Source of the DNA: Paractinoplanes lichenicola
Lineage (GTDB): Bacteria > Actinomycetota > Actinomycetes > Mycobacteriales > Micromonosporaceae
Assembly (NCBI RefSeq): GCF_016785085.1
Contig: NZ_JAENHO010000005.1
Span: forward strand, 1-64,000
Length of the DNA: 64,000 nt
Direction of reading: 5' to 3'
Below, one piece after another: positions 9,139-16,447 of this stretch (the stretch's first letter is position 1; every line of letters starts with the position of its first letter). The notes beneath the pieces are model-generated. The model searched no databases. It was not told where the DNA came from and saw only the letters and a program-made list of their open reading frames with translations. The translations under genes were made by a program, and so were the position numbers.

Positions 9139-9238
9139 TGTGGACCTCCCGCTCTACCCCGTCAGGTTATTGCCCGGCTCAGTGTGAGCGAAAGTGCGGT
9201 AGTACCGGCGTTGGCGCTCGCCGCATTCGCGGTACCGA

Positions 9239-9244
9239 TAGGCT
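9239..9244 (+). promoter_or_regulatory. Candidate -10 element of ndk
   Basis: TAGGCT lies about 34 bp before the ndk start in the divergent 9139-9277 interval. No convincing -35 box was seen. Confidence 0.4.
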
Positions 9245-9277
9245 GAACGTAGCCCCTTAGCACCCATGGAGGACTAG

Positions 9278-9694
9278 TTGTCCAGCCCCACCGAGCGTTC
9301 GCTCGTGCTCCTCAAGCCCGACGCGGTCCGTCGCGGACTGCTCGGCGAGATCCTCGGCCGGTTCGAGCGTAAGGGCCTGGTGGTCGAGGCACTGGAGCTG
9401 CGCACGATGGATGCGACGCTCGCCGACCAGCACTACGCCGACCACGTGGAGAAGGCGTTCTATCCGCCGCTGAAGGAGTTCATGACCTCCGGGCCGCTGG
9501 TCGCGCTGGTGCTCGCGGGCGACGAGGTGATCGAGGTGGTGCGCGCGATGATCGGCTCGACCGACGGCCGCAAGGCGGCCGCCGGCACGATCCGGGGCGA
9601 TTTCGCGCTGTCGAACCGGGAGAATCTGGTGCACGCCTCCGACTCGCCGGAGAGCGCCCAGCGCGAGCTCGCCCTCTGGTTCCCCAAGATCTAA
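9278..9694 (+). CDS. ndk: Nucleoside diphosphate kinase
   Basis: Ndk transfers the gamma phosphate of ATP to other NDPs through a phosphohistidine. The 138-residue protein is full length. It carries the RSLVLLKPDAV N-terminus, the RGDF loop, and the active-site His119 in NLVHASDS. The family consensus there is usually VHGSDS, so Ala120 is a mild variant. The start is TTG with GGAGGA (9268-9273) upstream. Its stop overlaps the stop of the convergent ABC permease gene by three bases. Confidence 0.96.
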   Translation: MSSPTERSLVLLKPDAVRRGLLGEILGRFERKGLVVEALELRTMDATLADQHYADHVEKAFYPPLKEFMTSGPLVALVLAGDEVIEVVRAMIGSTDGRKAAAGTIRGDFALSNRENLVHASDSPESAQRELALWFPKI

Positions 9695-10476
9695 AGCGCG
9701 TCGAGCGAGGCCCGCCGCCGGGACTCGACCTCGAAGATCTTCAGCAACGCGACGGCCGCGACCGCATAACCCGCCCCGACCAGCAATTCCTGGCCGAGCG
9801 CGGGCGCGGCCGCGGCCATTCCGTCTCCGGCCGCGAGCCGCCGGGCCGCCTCCGCCGCGTGCGTGATCGGCAGGAAGTGACCGACCGTCACCATCCAGCC
9901 GGGCAGCCCCGAGGCCGGCACGTTCACGCCGGTGAGCAGCAGCAACAGCGCGACCGAGACGTTCGAGACCACCCACACGTCGCGGAACCGTAGACCCAGC
10001 GCGCCCAGCGTCAACCCGAAGAACCCGCAGGCCAGCGACCCCGCGGCCATGGCCAGCAACAGCCCCGGCAGGGCGCCGAGCGGAATCCGCAGCCCGAGCA
10101 GGAGCGCGCCGACGGCGAGCGTGACCACGGCGATCAGAAGACCGTTTCCCGCGTACGGGAGAACTCGCCCCCAGAAAATCGCGGTGCGGCTGCGTGGGGA
10201 GAGCAGCACGTGCCCGAGCGTGCCGAAGCGGCGCTCGTTGGCGACCGCCATGGTGCCGCCGAAGACGCAGGCCAGCGAGGCGGTGAGCACCGCGTTGCCG
10301 ACGATGTAGAACCGGTCGTCGGCGACCTGCAGCTGGCGCCCGAGATAGGCGAAGAAGAGCAGCTGGAACAGCGGGCCGACCAGCAACGTGCCGACGAACA
10401 TGCCCGGCGTCGTCCAATTGAACAATGCCCGGTACGCGATCGTGCCGCCGACGGTCATCAAACGCAGCGTCTTCAT
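9691..10476 (-). CDS. ABC-2 type transporter permease (second permease of operon)
   Basis: This 261-residue integral membrane protein has about six hydrophobic segments and matches the ABC-2 export permease pattern (NERRFGTLGHVLLSP in the first cytoplasmic loop). It likely pairs with the permease at 10793-11563 and the ATPase at 11560-12537 to form one exporter; the substrate is unknown. The ATG at 10476 was chosen because the open frame upstream consists only of the palindromic repeat array (a 15-residue periodic extension beginning MSTHLPAAG), which is unlike the family. A start inside the array cannot be fully excluded. Confidence 0.82.
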   Translation of the reverse strand: MKTLRLMTVGGTIAYRALFNWTTPGMFVGTLLVGPLFQLLFFAYLGRQLQVADDRFYIVGNAVLTASLACVFGGTMAVANERRFGTLGHVLLSPRSRTAIFWGRVLPYAGNGLLIAVVTLAVGALLLGLRIPLGALPGLLLAMAAGSLACGFFGLTLGALGLRFRDVWVVSNVSVALLLLLTGVNVPASGLPGWMVTVGHFLPITHAAEAARRLAAGDGMAAAAPALGQELLVGAGYAVAAVALLKIFEVESRRRASLDAL

Positions 10477-10792
10477 GCGAGGCGCCTTTCGGGGTGGCTC
10501 AGTAAGTGAGTACTCACATCGTGGGGTGGGGTGGGGTGGGGTGCGGTCTGCGGCTGGTAAGTGAGTACTCACATCGCGGGCAGGCGTGCGGTTCGTAGTT
10601 GGTAAGTGAGTACTCATATCGCGAAGAGAGGCGCAGCCTGCGGCTGGTAAGTGAGTACTCACATCGTTGGGTGGGGTGCGGCCTGCGGCTGGTAAGTGAG
10701 TACTCACATCGCGAAGAGGGGGCGATCCCGCGGCATGTGAGTTCGGACTTACTAACGTGTCGGCGGCGGGCGGCGGGCGGCGGGCGGCGGGG
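10477..10792. other. 316-bp gap inside the ABC operon, filled by a repeat array
   Basis: Between the two permease genes lies non-coding DNA made of five copies of a palindromic motif, one degenerate copy, a short GTGGG run (10521-10543), and a CGGCGGG run next to the upstream gene (10761-10792). No gene was recognised. Either the second permease has its own promoter here or the operon carries an unusually long spacer. Confidence 0.75.
10502..10752 (+). repeat. Palindromic repeat array A (motif GTAAGTGAGTACTCACA)
   Basis: Copies begin at 10502, 10557, 10602, 10647 and 10692. Each carries the 12-bp perfect palindrome GTGAGTACTCAC preceded by GTAA and followed by ATC; the third copy has one change (ACTCAT). 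Steps are 55, 45, 45 and 45 bp. The three 45-bp units also share flanking bases (CTGCGGCTG before the motif). A degenerate copy in the other orientation, GTGAGT-TCGG-ACTTAC, lies at 10737-10752. The motif is the reverse complement of that in array B near 58.6-58.8 kb. It could be a multi-site operator or a dispersed repeat. Confidence 0.9.
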
Positions 10793-11563
10793 TCATGCGA
10801 GGGCCAGCGTCGCTGCGGCGCGGGCGCGGCGTTCGACGTACGTAAGGGCCAGGCCGCCCAAGGCGAGGCAGAGCAGGCTGATGCCGAGGCAGACGGCGAC
10901 CGACGGCCAGACCGGGCCGCCGCTGGTGGCCTCGCGCAGGGCCCGGGCGCCCCACGTCGTGGGCAGGATCGCGGCGATCGGGCCGGTCCAGGAGGGCAGC
11001 ACGGTGATCGGCACGAGCATGCCCGAGACCAGCCAGACCGGATACTCGAGCGTGTTGGCCAGCGCGTTCGCGTTGCGCATGAGCACGAACGTGGCCGCCA
11101 GCAGCAGGCCGAACATGCCGAGCGCGAGCACGCAGACGACGGCCGCGACGACGAACGCCAGCGGGTGGGCGAAGTCGAGCCTGATGCCGTACAGGAAACG
11201 CCCCCAGACCAGTGTCGCGAGCAGCGCGTAAATGCCCGTCAGGCCCGTGGCGATCGTGATGGGGAGGATGACGAGGACGGGCCGCCGCGGGGCCAGCATG
11301 ATCATTTCTAGGGTGCCCAGCCAGCGCTGGCTCTGGATCGCGCCGCCCGAGCCGAACAGCACTGACGACCAGATGCCCATCACGCCGGCGCCCACCGCGG
11401 CCTCGAGCAGGCGATGCTGTTCGCCGCCGGCCCGGAACAGATAGACCGCCAGGGTGGCCTGCACGATCGGCACGATCAGGGTGATCGCGATCTCGAAGGG
11501 GGAGCGGCTGATCTGCTTGATGTGCATGAGCGTGCCCACCGTGAGCACTCGCAGGACGCTCAT
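10793..11563 (-). CDS. ABC-2 type transporter permease (first permease of operon)
   Basis: This 256-residue membrane protein has about six hydrophobic segments and the ABC-2 permease features SQRWLGTLEMIMLAPRR (coupling-helix region) and a conserved PxxLPSWxGPIAAILPTTW segment before the last helices. Its ATG overlaps the stop of the ATPase gene (ATGA), so the two are co-translated. The substrate is unknown; drug, lipid or polysaccharide-type export are typical for the family. Confidence 0.88.
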   Translation of the reverse strand: MSVLRVLTVGTLMHIKQISRSPFEIAITLIVPIVQATLAVYLFRAGGEQHRLLEAAVGAGVMGIWSSVLFGSGGAIQSQRWLGTLEMIMLAPRRPVLVILPITIATGLTGIYALLATLVWGRFLYGIRLDFAHPLAFVVAAVVCVLALGMFGLLLAATFVLMRNANALANTLEYPVWLVSGMLVPITVLPSWTGPIAAILPTTWGARALREATSGGPVWPSVAVCLGISLLCLALGGLALTYVERRARAAATLALA

Positions 11564-12537
11564 GCCGCGCTCACGATCGCGACGTACGCGTCCTCGAGCG
11601 TGGGTTCCCGGCTATTCACCCGGCCGAGCCGGATCCCGGCCAGCTCACGCAGTACGTCACCCTGCACATCCACGTGAGCGTCGGAGTGGACGGTCAGCAG
11701 TTGCAGGGCCCCACGAGCCTCAACTGCGGTTTCCCGTACGCCCGGCAGCCCGCGCAGCGACTCCACCGCGCTCTCGGGCACGCCGTACGCCTCGACCTCG
11801 ACGACCCGGCGCCCGTCCGCGCGGTGGCGCAGCTCGGCCGGCGTGCCCAGGGCTTGGATCTGCCCGTCGGCGATCACCGCGATCCGGTCGCACAGCTCGT
11901 CGGCCTCGGCCATGTAGTGGGTCGTGAGCAGCACGGTCGTGCCCGTCGCGGCCAGGTCGGCCACCGTGCGCCGCAGCTCGCGCGCGGCCACCGGGTCGAC
12001 CCCGATCGAGGGCTCGTCGAGGAACAGCACGTCGGGCGAGTGCAGCAGCCCCCGCGCGATGTGCAGGCGCTGCCGCATGCCCCGCGAATATCCCTCGACC
12101 CGCTCGCCCTCGCGCCCGGCCAGCCCGACCAGGTCGAGCAGTTCGGCGATGCGGCGCTTCTGGTCGCGCGGCGCCACCCCGTACAGCTCGGCGAAGTAGC
12201 GCAGGTTGTCCAGCGCGGACAGGCGGTCGTAGAGCCCGCGGTCGCCGCCGAAGACGTAGCCGATCCGCCGGCGTACCTCCCGGGTGTCCTTCTCGACGTC
12301 GTGCCCGCAGACCCGGGCCGTGCCCGAGGTCGGGATGAGCAGCGTGTTGAGCAGTTTGATCGTCGTCGTCTTGCCGGCCCCGTTCGGCCCGAGCAGCCCG
12401 AACAGCTCGCCCCGGCCGACCGTGAACGTCACCCCGCGAACCGCCTCGACCTCGGTGCGCTTCGGCTTGAGCCAGCCCGTGCGCGCCTTGTACGTCCGGC
12501 GTAAGTCTTCTGCCTCGATGGCGTAGTCGCTCCCCAT
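11560..12537 (-). CDS. ABC transporter ATP-binding protein
   Basis: This 325-residue ATPase of the DrrA/CcmA-like export class energises the two adjacent permeases. It shows Walker A GPNGAGKTTT, the signature YSRGMRQRL (a variant of LSGGQ), Walker B DVLFLDEPSIGVDP, and the H-loop TTHYMAEAD. The C-terminal 90 residues are the usual regulatory extension of drug-export ATPases. The start MGSDYAIEAEDL at 12537 was chosen because it begins just before the ATPase fold; longer in-frame starts run into the regulator region. Confidence 0.93.
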   Translation of the reverse strand: MGSDYAIEAEDLRRTYKARTGWLKPKRTEVEAVRGVTFTVGRGELFGLLGPNGAGKTTTIKLLNTLLIPTSGTARVCGHDVEKDTREVRRRIGYVFGGDRGLYDRLSALDNLRYFAELYGVAPRDQKRRIAELLDLVGLAGREGERVEGYSRGMRQRLHIARGLLHSPDVLFLDEPSIGVDPVAARELRRTVADLAATGTTVLLTTHYMAEADELCDRIAVIADGQIQALGTPAELRHRADGRRVVEVEAYGVPESAVESLRGLPGVRETAVEARGALQLLTVHSDAHVDVQGDVLRELAGIRLGRVNSREPTLEDAYVAIVSAA

Positions 12538-12566
12538 GCGCGGAACGCTAGGGAATCGACCGCGGT

Positions 12567-13559
12567 CTAGGAAACGAATTCGGTGCGGGCCGAATCCTCG
12601 CCGAGCAGTGTCACGAGGGCCGTCCCGGCCGGTTCGAGCCCGTAGAGCACCCGGCGCCCGGCCCGGCGGCGGTGCACGACCCCGGCCGCGAGCAGGCCCG
12701 CGAGGTGTTCCGAGATCGTGCTCGGGGCAAGCCCGAGGGCGGTGGCCAGGCCGGTCGTCGTGGCCGGGACGGTCAGCGCGCGCAGCACGGCGCTGCGGCC
12801 GCGGCCCAGCAGGATGGCGAGGCGGTCGTCGGCGGGCGGCACGGGCGTCTCGGCCAGCACCGCGGCGCCGCGCGACTGATACGTGACCATGACCAGGTCG
12901 GGCTGGTCGCAGGAGCACAGCAGCGCGCCCCGCGAGAAGATCAGCGGCACCAGCAGCAGCCGCTGGTTGACCGCCTCGAACGCCTGCTCCAGCGGCTTGA
13001 CCAGGGTGAGCACGGGCCGTTCCCAGCGGACCCGCTCGTGCAGCTGGGACAGCAGCGCGTCCGGCCCGTCGGCGGCCAGCGCCCGCGCCCGCAGCAGCAC
13101 TTCCTCGTCGAGCGCGGCCCGCATGGCCGGCCAATAGGGGGCGATCGCGGCGTCCCAGTACGCCCGGACGCCGTCGGCGAGCCGGTCGAGCGCCGCCTGC
13201 CGATCGTCGAGGAACGGCCGCAGCCCCGGCAGGACGTCGCCGTCCGGGTAGTGCTTGCCGATCTCGTGCTCGATCACCGCGGCCGGCGTGGAGCGCAGCT
13301 GGTCGAGCTGCTCGGCGATCGTCGGCATCGCCGTGAGAGGTGGCGGGCAGAGGAAGTCGGGCGACACCGAGGGCAGCGACAGATAGAGCGACACCGTCTC
13401 GGTCATGCCCCGGGCGCGGCGGGCCCACCCCTCGTACGGCCAGGGCACGGTTCCGGGGTTGCGTTGCAGCAGGCTGAGACTGCAGAACACCTCGGCCAAC
13501 GGGCTGATCGCAATCCGTGTCCGCGACAGAGTCGGCTCATCAATCTCGATCCGGATCAC
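12567..13559 (-). CDS. ArsR-family winged-helix regulator with DUF5937-like N-terminus
   Basis: This 330-residue protein has an N-terminal effector region (about 1-240) resembling DUF5937 and a C-terminal winged helix (about 245-320, TTGLATALGLAPSTISEHLAGLLAAGVVHRRR segment). That places it with ArsR/SmtB-like repressors. It lies 29 bp upstream of the ABC operon in the same direction and probably regulates it. The classic metal-binding cysteines of ArsR are not obvious, although a CSCDQPD segment is present near residue 217. The GTG start is supported by TAGGAT 7 nt upstream. Confidence 0.85.
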   Translation of the reverse strand: MIRIEIDEPTLSRTRIAISPLAEVFCSLSLLQRNPGTVPWPYEGWARRARGMTETVSLYLSLPSVSPDFLCPPPLTAMPTIAEQLDQLRSTPAAVIEHEIGKHYPDGDVLPGLRPFLDDRQAALDRLADGVRAYWDAAIAPYWPAMRAALDEEVLLRARALAADGPDALLSQLHERVRWERPVLTLVKPLEQAFEAVNQRLLLVPLIFSRGALLCSCDQPDLVMVTYQSRGAAVLAETPVPPADDRLAILLGRGRSAVLRALTVPATTTGLATALGLAPSTISEHLAGLLAAGVVHRRRAGRRVLYGLEPAGTALVTLLGEDSARTEFVS

Positions 13560-13566
13560 ACCCCGA

Positions 13567-13572
13567 ATCCTA
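13567..13572 (-). promoter_or_regulatory. -10 element, leaderless promoter of the ArsR-type regulator
   Basis: TAGGAT on the minus strand is 7 nt before the GTG at 13559. Confidence 0.55.
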
Positions 13573-13617
13573 GATGCATCACGGCATGATCGATTTCCCT
13601 CACCCTTTACATGCGAC

Positions 13618-13623
13618 TAGTGT
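13618..13623 (+). promoter_or_regulatory. -10 element, leaderless promoter of the RelA-like gene
   Basis: TAGTGT lies 7 nt before the GTG at 13631. This decides the start of the downstream gene, since no ribosome-binding site precedes any candidate start. Confidence 0.5.
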
Positions 13624-13630
13624 GTACGGG

Positions 13631-14416
13631 GTGGTGGCCCTCCCGATCAGCAAAACCCAAATGGGCAAGCTGGGTGAACGGTTGCGCGACGCGCCGGAAC
13701 CCGAGCCTCCCGACCTTGAGCTCCTCAAAGCGGTTCTGGCCGCCTACCGGGAGGCCTTGCAGATCGTCAACGCGCTTCTACGTGAGCTGGGTTTCCATCC
13801 GGTCAGCCGGCTGAAGATAACGGGCACGATTGTCGGGAAACTGCGCCGCGATCGGCGGTCGAGCCTGCGGACCATTCAAGATCTGGCGGGATCCCGCGTC
13901 GTTCTGGATGCGGATTTGATCGAGCAGGACCAGGCTGTGCAGGCCTTTTGCGAGGCTCTCGAGCGGCGGGGTTTCGGGCAGTCGGTCATCGATCGGCGCG
14001 CTGACCCGCGATCCGGCTATCGGGCGGTGCATGTCGTCGCGAAGATCGACGGCGTGCCGGTCGAAATTCAGTTCCGAACGGAGCTTCAGCACCTGTGGGC
14101 GCAGATGTTCGAGCGACTGGCCGACCTGTGGGGCCGCCAGATCCGCTATGACGGCGAGCCCGATCGGAACGACCGGGCGGACGGCGCCTGGGACATCAGG
14201 GGCCAGATGGTCGCCGATTTCCTCTCGTTCAGTCAGGACATAGCGATCACTGAGGCGCAGTTCGTGGACGCAAAAGCGAAGGTGGCCGACGGGGCTCGGG
14301 CGGTAGGCTCCGACTACGGGGAAGCCGCCTGGGACCGCCGCCGAGCCGTGGAGATCGTCCGGACGGCGTTCGCCACCTTGGCTGATGCGGCGGAGCGGGA
14401 AGGGAGGCCTCGATGA
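13631..14416 (+). CDS. Stand-alone RelA/SpoT-domain nucleotide pyrophosphokinase (small alarmone synthetase-like, toxSAS candidate)
   Basis: This 261-residue protein is a single RelA/SpoT nucleotidyltransferase domain with no hydrolase, TGS or ACT domain. Seen are the substrate-binding R60-L-K62 and K70 region, the metal-binding Asp in DLAGSRVV (D84), the GYRAVHVV strand (129-136), and catalytic E145 within VEIQFRTELQHLW. So the synthetase site looks intact. Family members make (p)ppGpp, (p)ppApp, or modify tRNA CCA ends; which applies here is unknown. It overlaps a 73-codon gene by ATGA, the layout of known toxSAS toxin-antitoxin pairs. GTG at 13631 was chosen from the -10 element and the VALPISKTQMGKLGERLR start typical of homologs; ATG 13574 is a longer alternative. 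Confidence 0.85.
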   Translation: MVALPISKTQMGKLGERLRDAPEPEPPDLELLKAVLAAYREALQIVNALLRELGFHPVSRLKITGTIVGKLRRDRRSSLRTIQDLAGSRVVLDADLIEQDQAVQAFCEALERRGFGQSVIDRRADPRSGYRAVHVVAKIDGVPVEIQFRTELQHLWAQMFERLADLWGRQIRYDGEPDRNDRADGAWDIRGQMVADFLSFSQDIAITEAQFVDAKAKVADGARAVGSDYGEAAWDRRRAVEIVRTAFATLADAAEREGRPR

Positions 14417-14634
14417 AGCACTACCTGCTGATTTTTGACCGGCTGCATGGAGAGTTGCTCGAGGAGCGGGAGTTCCTGGACGGCGACGAGGCGTTGGAGG
14501 CGCGTTTCGCGGCTGAGCGGGAAGGGCGGCCGAGCCATGTCGAGATCGTTGTGCTGAGCGCGGACTCGCGCGAGGACATTCGGCGCACGCATTCGCGGTA
14601 CTTCATGAGCCTTGGGGAGATCGCTCGGGGTTGA
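14413..14634 (+). CDS. Small protein overlapping the RelA-like gene (candidate antitoxin)
   Basis: This 73-residue protein is predicted to be a compact alpha/beta fold: YLLIFDRLHGELLEEREF, a charged helix, VEIVVLSADS, then DIRRTHSRYF. Its ATG overlaps the stop of the alarmone-synthetase-like gene and is preceded by GGGAGG inside that gene, so the two are co-expressed. No named domain was recognised. Position and size fit a neutralising partner, but that is inference; it could also be a modulating subunit. Confidence 0.8.
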   Translation: MKHYLLIFDRLHGELLEEREFLDGDEALEARFAAEREGRPSHVEIVVLSADSREDIRRTHSRYFMSLGEIARG

Positions 14635-14703
14635 GGGGATCACGGGGTGGTGTTCAGGGGTTGGCCATCCGGGAGTCATGCGGGATCGATAGGCATCAGA
14701 GTC

Positions 14704-16233
14704 ATGACTTCGATCTCGCGACGGAATCTGCTTCGGGCCGGTGTGGCCGGTGGTGTGGTCAGTTTGGTCGGTGGGGCGCCGGCCTTCTCGTCGGCCGGGT
14801 CTCGGCCCGTGCTCACTCATGGCGTGCAGAGTGGTGATGCCTTAGCCGGGTCGGCCGTGGTGTGGAGCCGCGCCGATCGGCCGGGGCGGCTTTGGGTGCA
14901 TGTCAGCAAGCGGCCCGATTTTCGTGGCGCGCGGGTGCTGCGGGGGCCCGTGGTCACGCCGGCGACCGACTTCACCGGCAAGCTGACCCTGCGGGGCCTG
15001 CCCGCGGGCGAGCGGCTTTATTACCGCGTACGAGCTGAGAGCCTGGAGCGCCCGGGTCTGTTCGGCGCGCCGGTCAGCGGGTCGCTGCGCACAGCACCCG
15101 TACGGCGTCAGGATGTTCGTTTCGTGTGGACCGGTGATGTGGCCGGGCAGGGATGGGGCATCGATCCCGCGTACGGGGGAATGAAGCTCTTCGAGTCGAT
15201 GCGCCGCCGCCGGCCCGACTTCCTGCTGCACAGCGGGGACACGGTCTATGCCGACGGGCCGCTCGTCGAGTCGGTGACGCTGCCCGACGGGCGGATCTGG
15301 CGCAATCTGATCACCGAGGAGAAGCTCAAGGTCGCCGAGACGCTCAAGGAGTATCGCGGCCAGTACGCATACAACCTGCTCGACGACGCCTACAAGGCGT
15401 TCGCGGCCGAGGTTCCGCAGATCAACCAGTGGGACGACCACGAGGTCACCAACAACTGGTATCCGGGGGAGATCCTGGACGACGCCCGCTACACCGAGAA
15501 GCGGGTCGACGTGCTGGCCGAGCGCGCCCGGCAGGCCTATCACGAGTGGGTGCCGACGCCGATGCGGAGCGGCCCGGTCCACCGCAAGATCTCGTACGGG
15601 CCGCTGCTCGACATCTTCGTGCTCGACATGCGCACGTTCAAGGACGTCAACGACGGCAACACGTACGCCGACCCGAACCGTGGGCTGCTCGGGCGGGAGC
15701 AGCGGGAGTGGCTGATCCGGGGGCTGCGCGAGTCGCGCGCGACCTGGAAGGTGATCGCCAACGACCTGCCGCTCGGCCTGGTCGTGCCGGACGGCGCGAC
15801 CGCGCAGGAGGGCGTGGCCCAGGGCGACCCGGGTGCGCCGAAGGGTCGCGAGCTGGAGTTCGCCCAGGTGCTGCAGTCGGCCCACCGGCGTGGCGTCACC
15901 GGCATCGTGCTGCTCACCGCGGATGTGCACTACACGCAGGCGGTCCACTACGACCCGGCCCGCGCGGCGGTTCAGGACTTCACGCCGTTCTGGGAGTTCG
16001 TGAGCGGCCCGGCCCACGCCGGCGCCTTCGGCCCGAACGCGCTCGACGCCACGTTCGGCCCGCAGACCGCTTTCGTGCACGCCCCGCCCGCGGCGAACAC
16101 GTCCCCGGCCGACGGCTTCCAGCACTTCGGCGAGGTGGAGATCGACGCCGAGACCAAGGCGTTCACGGTCAACCTGCGGGACCGCGAGGGCGTGTCCCTC
16201 TGGAGCACGACCCTGCCCGCCCCGAGGCGCTGA
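14704..16233 (+). CDS. phoD: PhoD-family alkaline phosphatase/phosphodiesterase, Tat-exported
   Basis: This 509-residue metallophosphatase has a twin-arginine signal (SRRNLLRAGVAGG, residues 4-16) and a hydrophobic stretch ending near residue 30, so it is exported folded. PhoD domains follow: an Ig-like N-terminal part (about 35-130) and a catalytic domain with the metal-site motifs FVWTGDVAG, LHSGDTVYAD, QWDDHEVTNNW and LTADVHYTQ. PhoD enzymes use Fe3+ and Ca2+ to cleave phosphate mono- and diesters and supply phosphate. No PHO box was identified. The ATG lies 69 bp after the small gene; no strong ribosome-binding site is visible. Confidence 0.92.
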   Translation: MTSISRRNLLRAGVAGGVVSLVGGAPAFSSAGSRPVLTHGVQSGDALAGSAVVWSRADRPGRLWVHVSKRPDFRGARVLRGPVVTPATDFTGKLTLRGLPAGERLYYRVRAESLERPGLFGAPVSGSLRTAPVRRQDVRFVWTGDVAGQGWGIDPAYGGMKLFESMRRRRPDFLLHSGDTVYADGPLVESVTLPDGRIWRNLITEEKLKVAETLKEYRGQYAYNLLDDAYKAFAAEVPQINQWDDHEVTNNWYPGEILDDARYTEKRVDVLAERARQAYHEWVPTPMRSGPVHRKISYGPLLDIFVLDMRTFKDVNDGNTYADPNRGLLGREQREWLIRGLRESRATWKVIANDLPLGLVVPDGATAQEGVAQGDPGAPKGRELEFAQVLQSAHRRGVTGIVLLTADVHYTQAVHYDPARAAVQDFTPFWEFVSGPAHAGAFGPNALDATFGPQTAFVHAPPAANTSPADGFQHFGEVEIDAETKAFTVNLRDREGVSLWSTTLPAPRR

Positions 16234-16250
16234 AATACGGCGACGGCCGG

Positions 16251-16256
16251 TATCGT
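16251..16256 (+). promoter_or_regulatory. Candidate -10 element for the ileS leader
   Basis: TATCGT lies about 30 bp before the specifier codon region of the T-box, which would place the RNA start near 16263. No clear -35 box is present. Confidence 0.4.
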
Positions 16257-16262
16257 TGTCTG

Positions 16263-16440
16263 AGCGCAGGCGACGATCCGGCCATCACCGGGGAGCTTCC
16301 GGAAGAACGGACCTGACGGTCTTAGTAGAGCCGGGCGGGGGCGACCCGAAAATGAGCGGGCGGAGAGATCCGTCAAGCGAGGTGGTACCGCGGGCCTGAG
16401 GGCTCGTCCTCGCAGTCCGACGACTGCTACGAGGAGAACC
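16263..16440 (+). promoter_or_regulatory. T-box leader of ileS (short Stem I, translational type)
   Basis: The segment AGGTGGTACCGCGGG at 16380-16394 is the conserved T-box sequence that pairs with uncharged tRNA acceptor ends. Upstream, GGCCATCACCGGGGAGC places an isoleucine ATC codon (16284-16286) in the specifier position of a very short Stem I. This is the arrangement described for actinobacterial ileS leaders. No terminator with a U-run follows; instead the distal stem lies next to GAGGAG (16431-16436), so control of ribosome access is more likely than attenuation. Uncharged tRNA-Ile should raise ileS expression. Confidence 0.93.
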
Positions 16441-16447
16441 ACCGACC

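Noticed and set aside
7783..9246. Plus-strand open frames opposite the VOC protein (for example 7783-9246, 5915-7129)
   Set aside because: They read the complementary strand of the low-complexity repeats; the minus-strand frame has recognisable membrane and VOC domains at both ends.
10477..10707. N-terminal extension of the permease through the repeat array (MSTHLPAAG repeats)
   Set aside because: The frame is open, but the extension is only the translated 45-bp repeat and has no family counterpart; the ATG at 10476 gives the normal permease length.
10502..10752. CRISPR array
   Set aside because: Repeats are 17-19 bp palindromes, the spacers are themselves similar to each other, and no cas gene is present.
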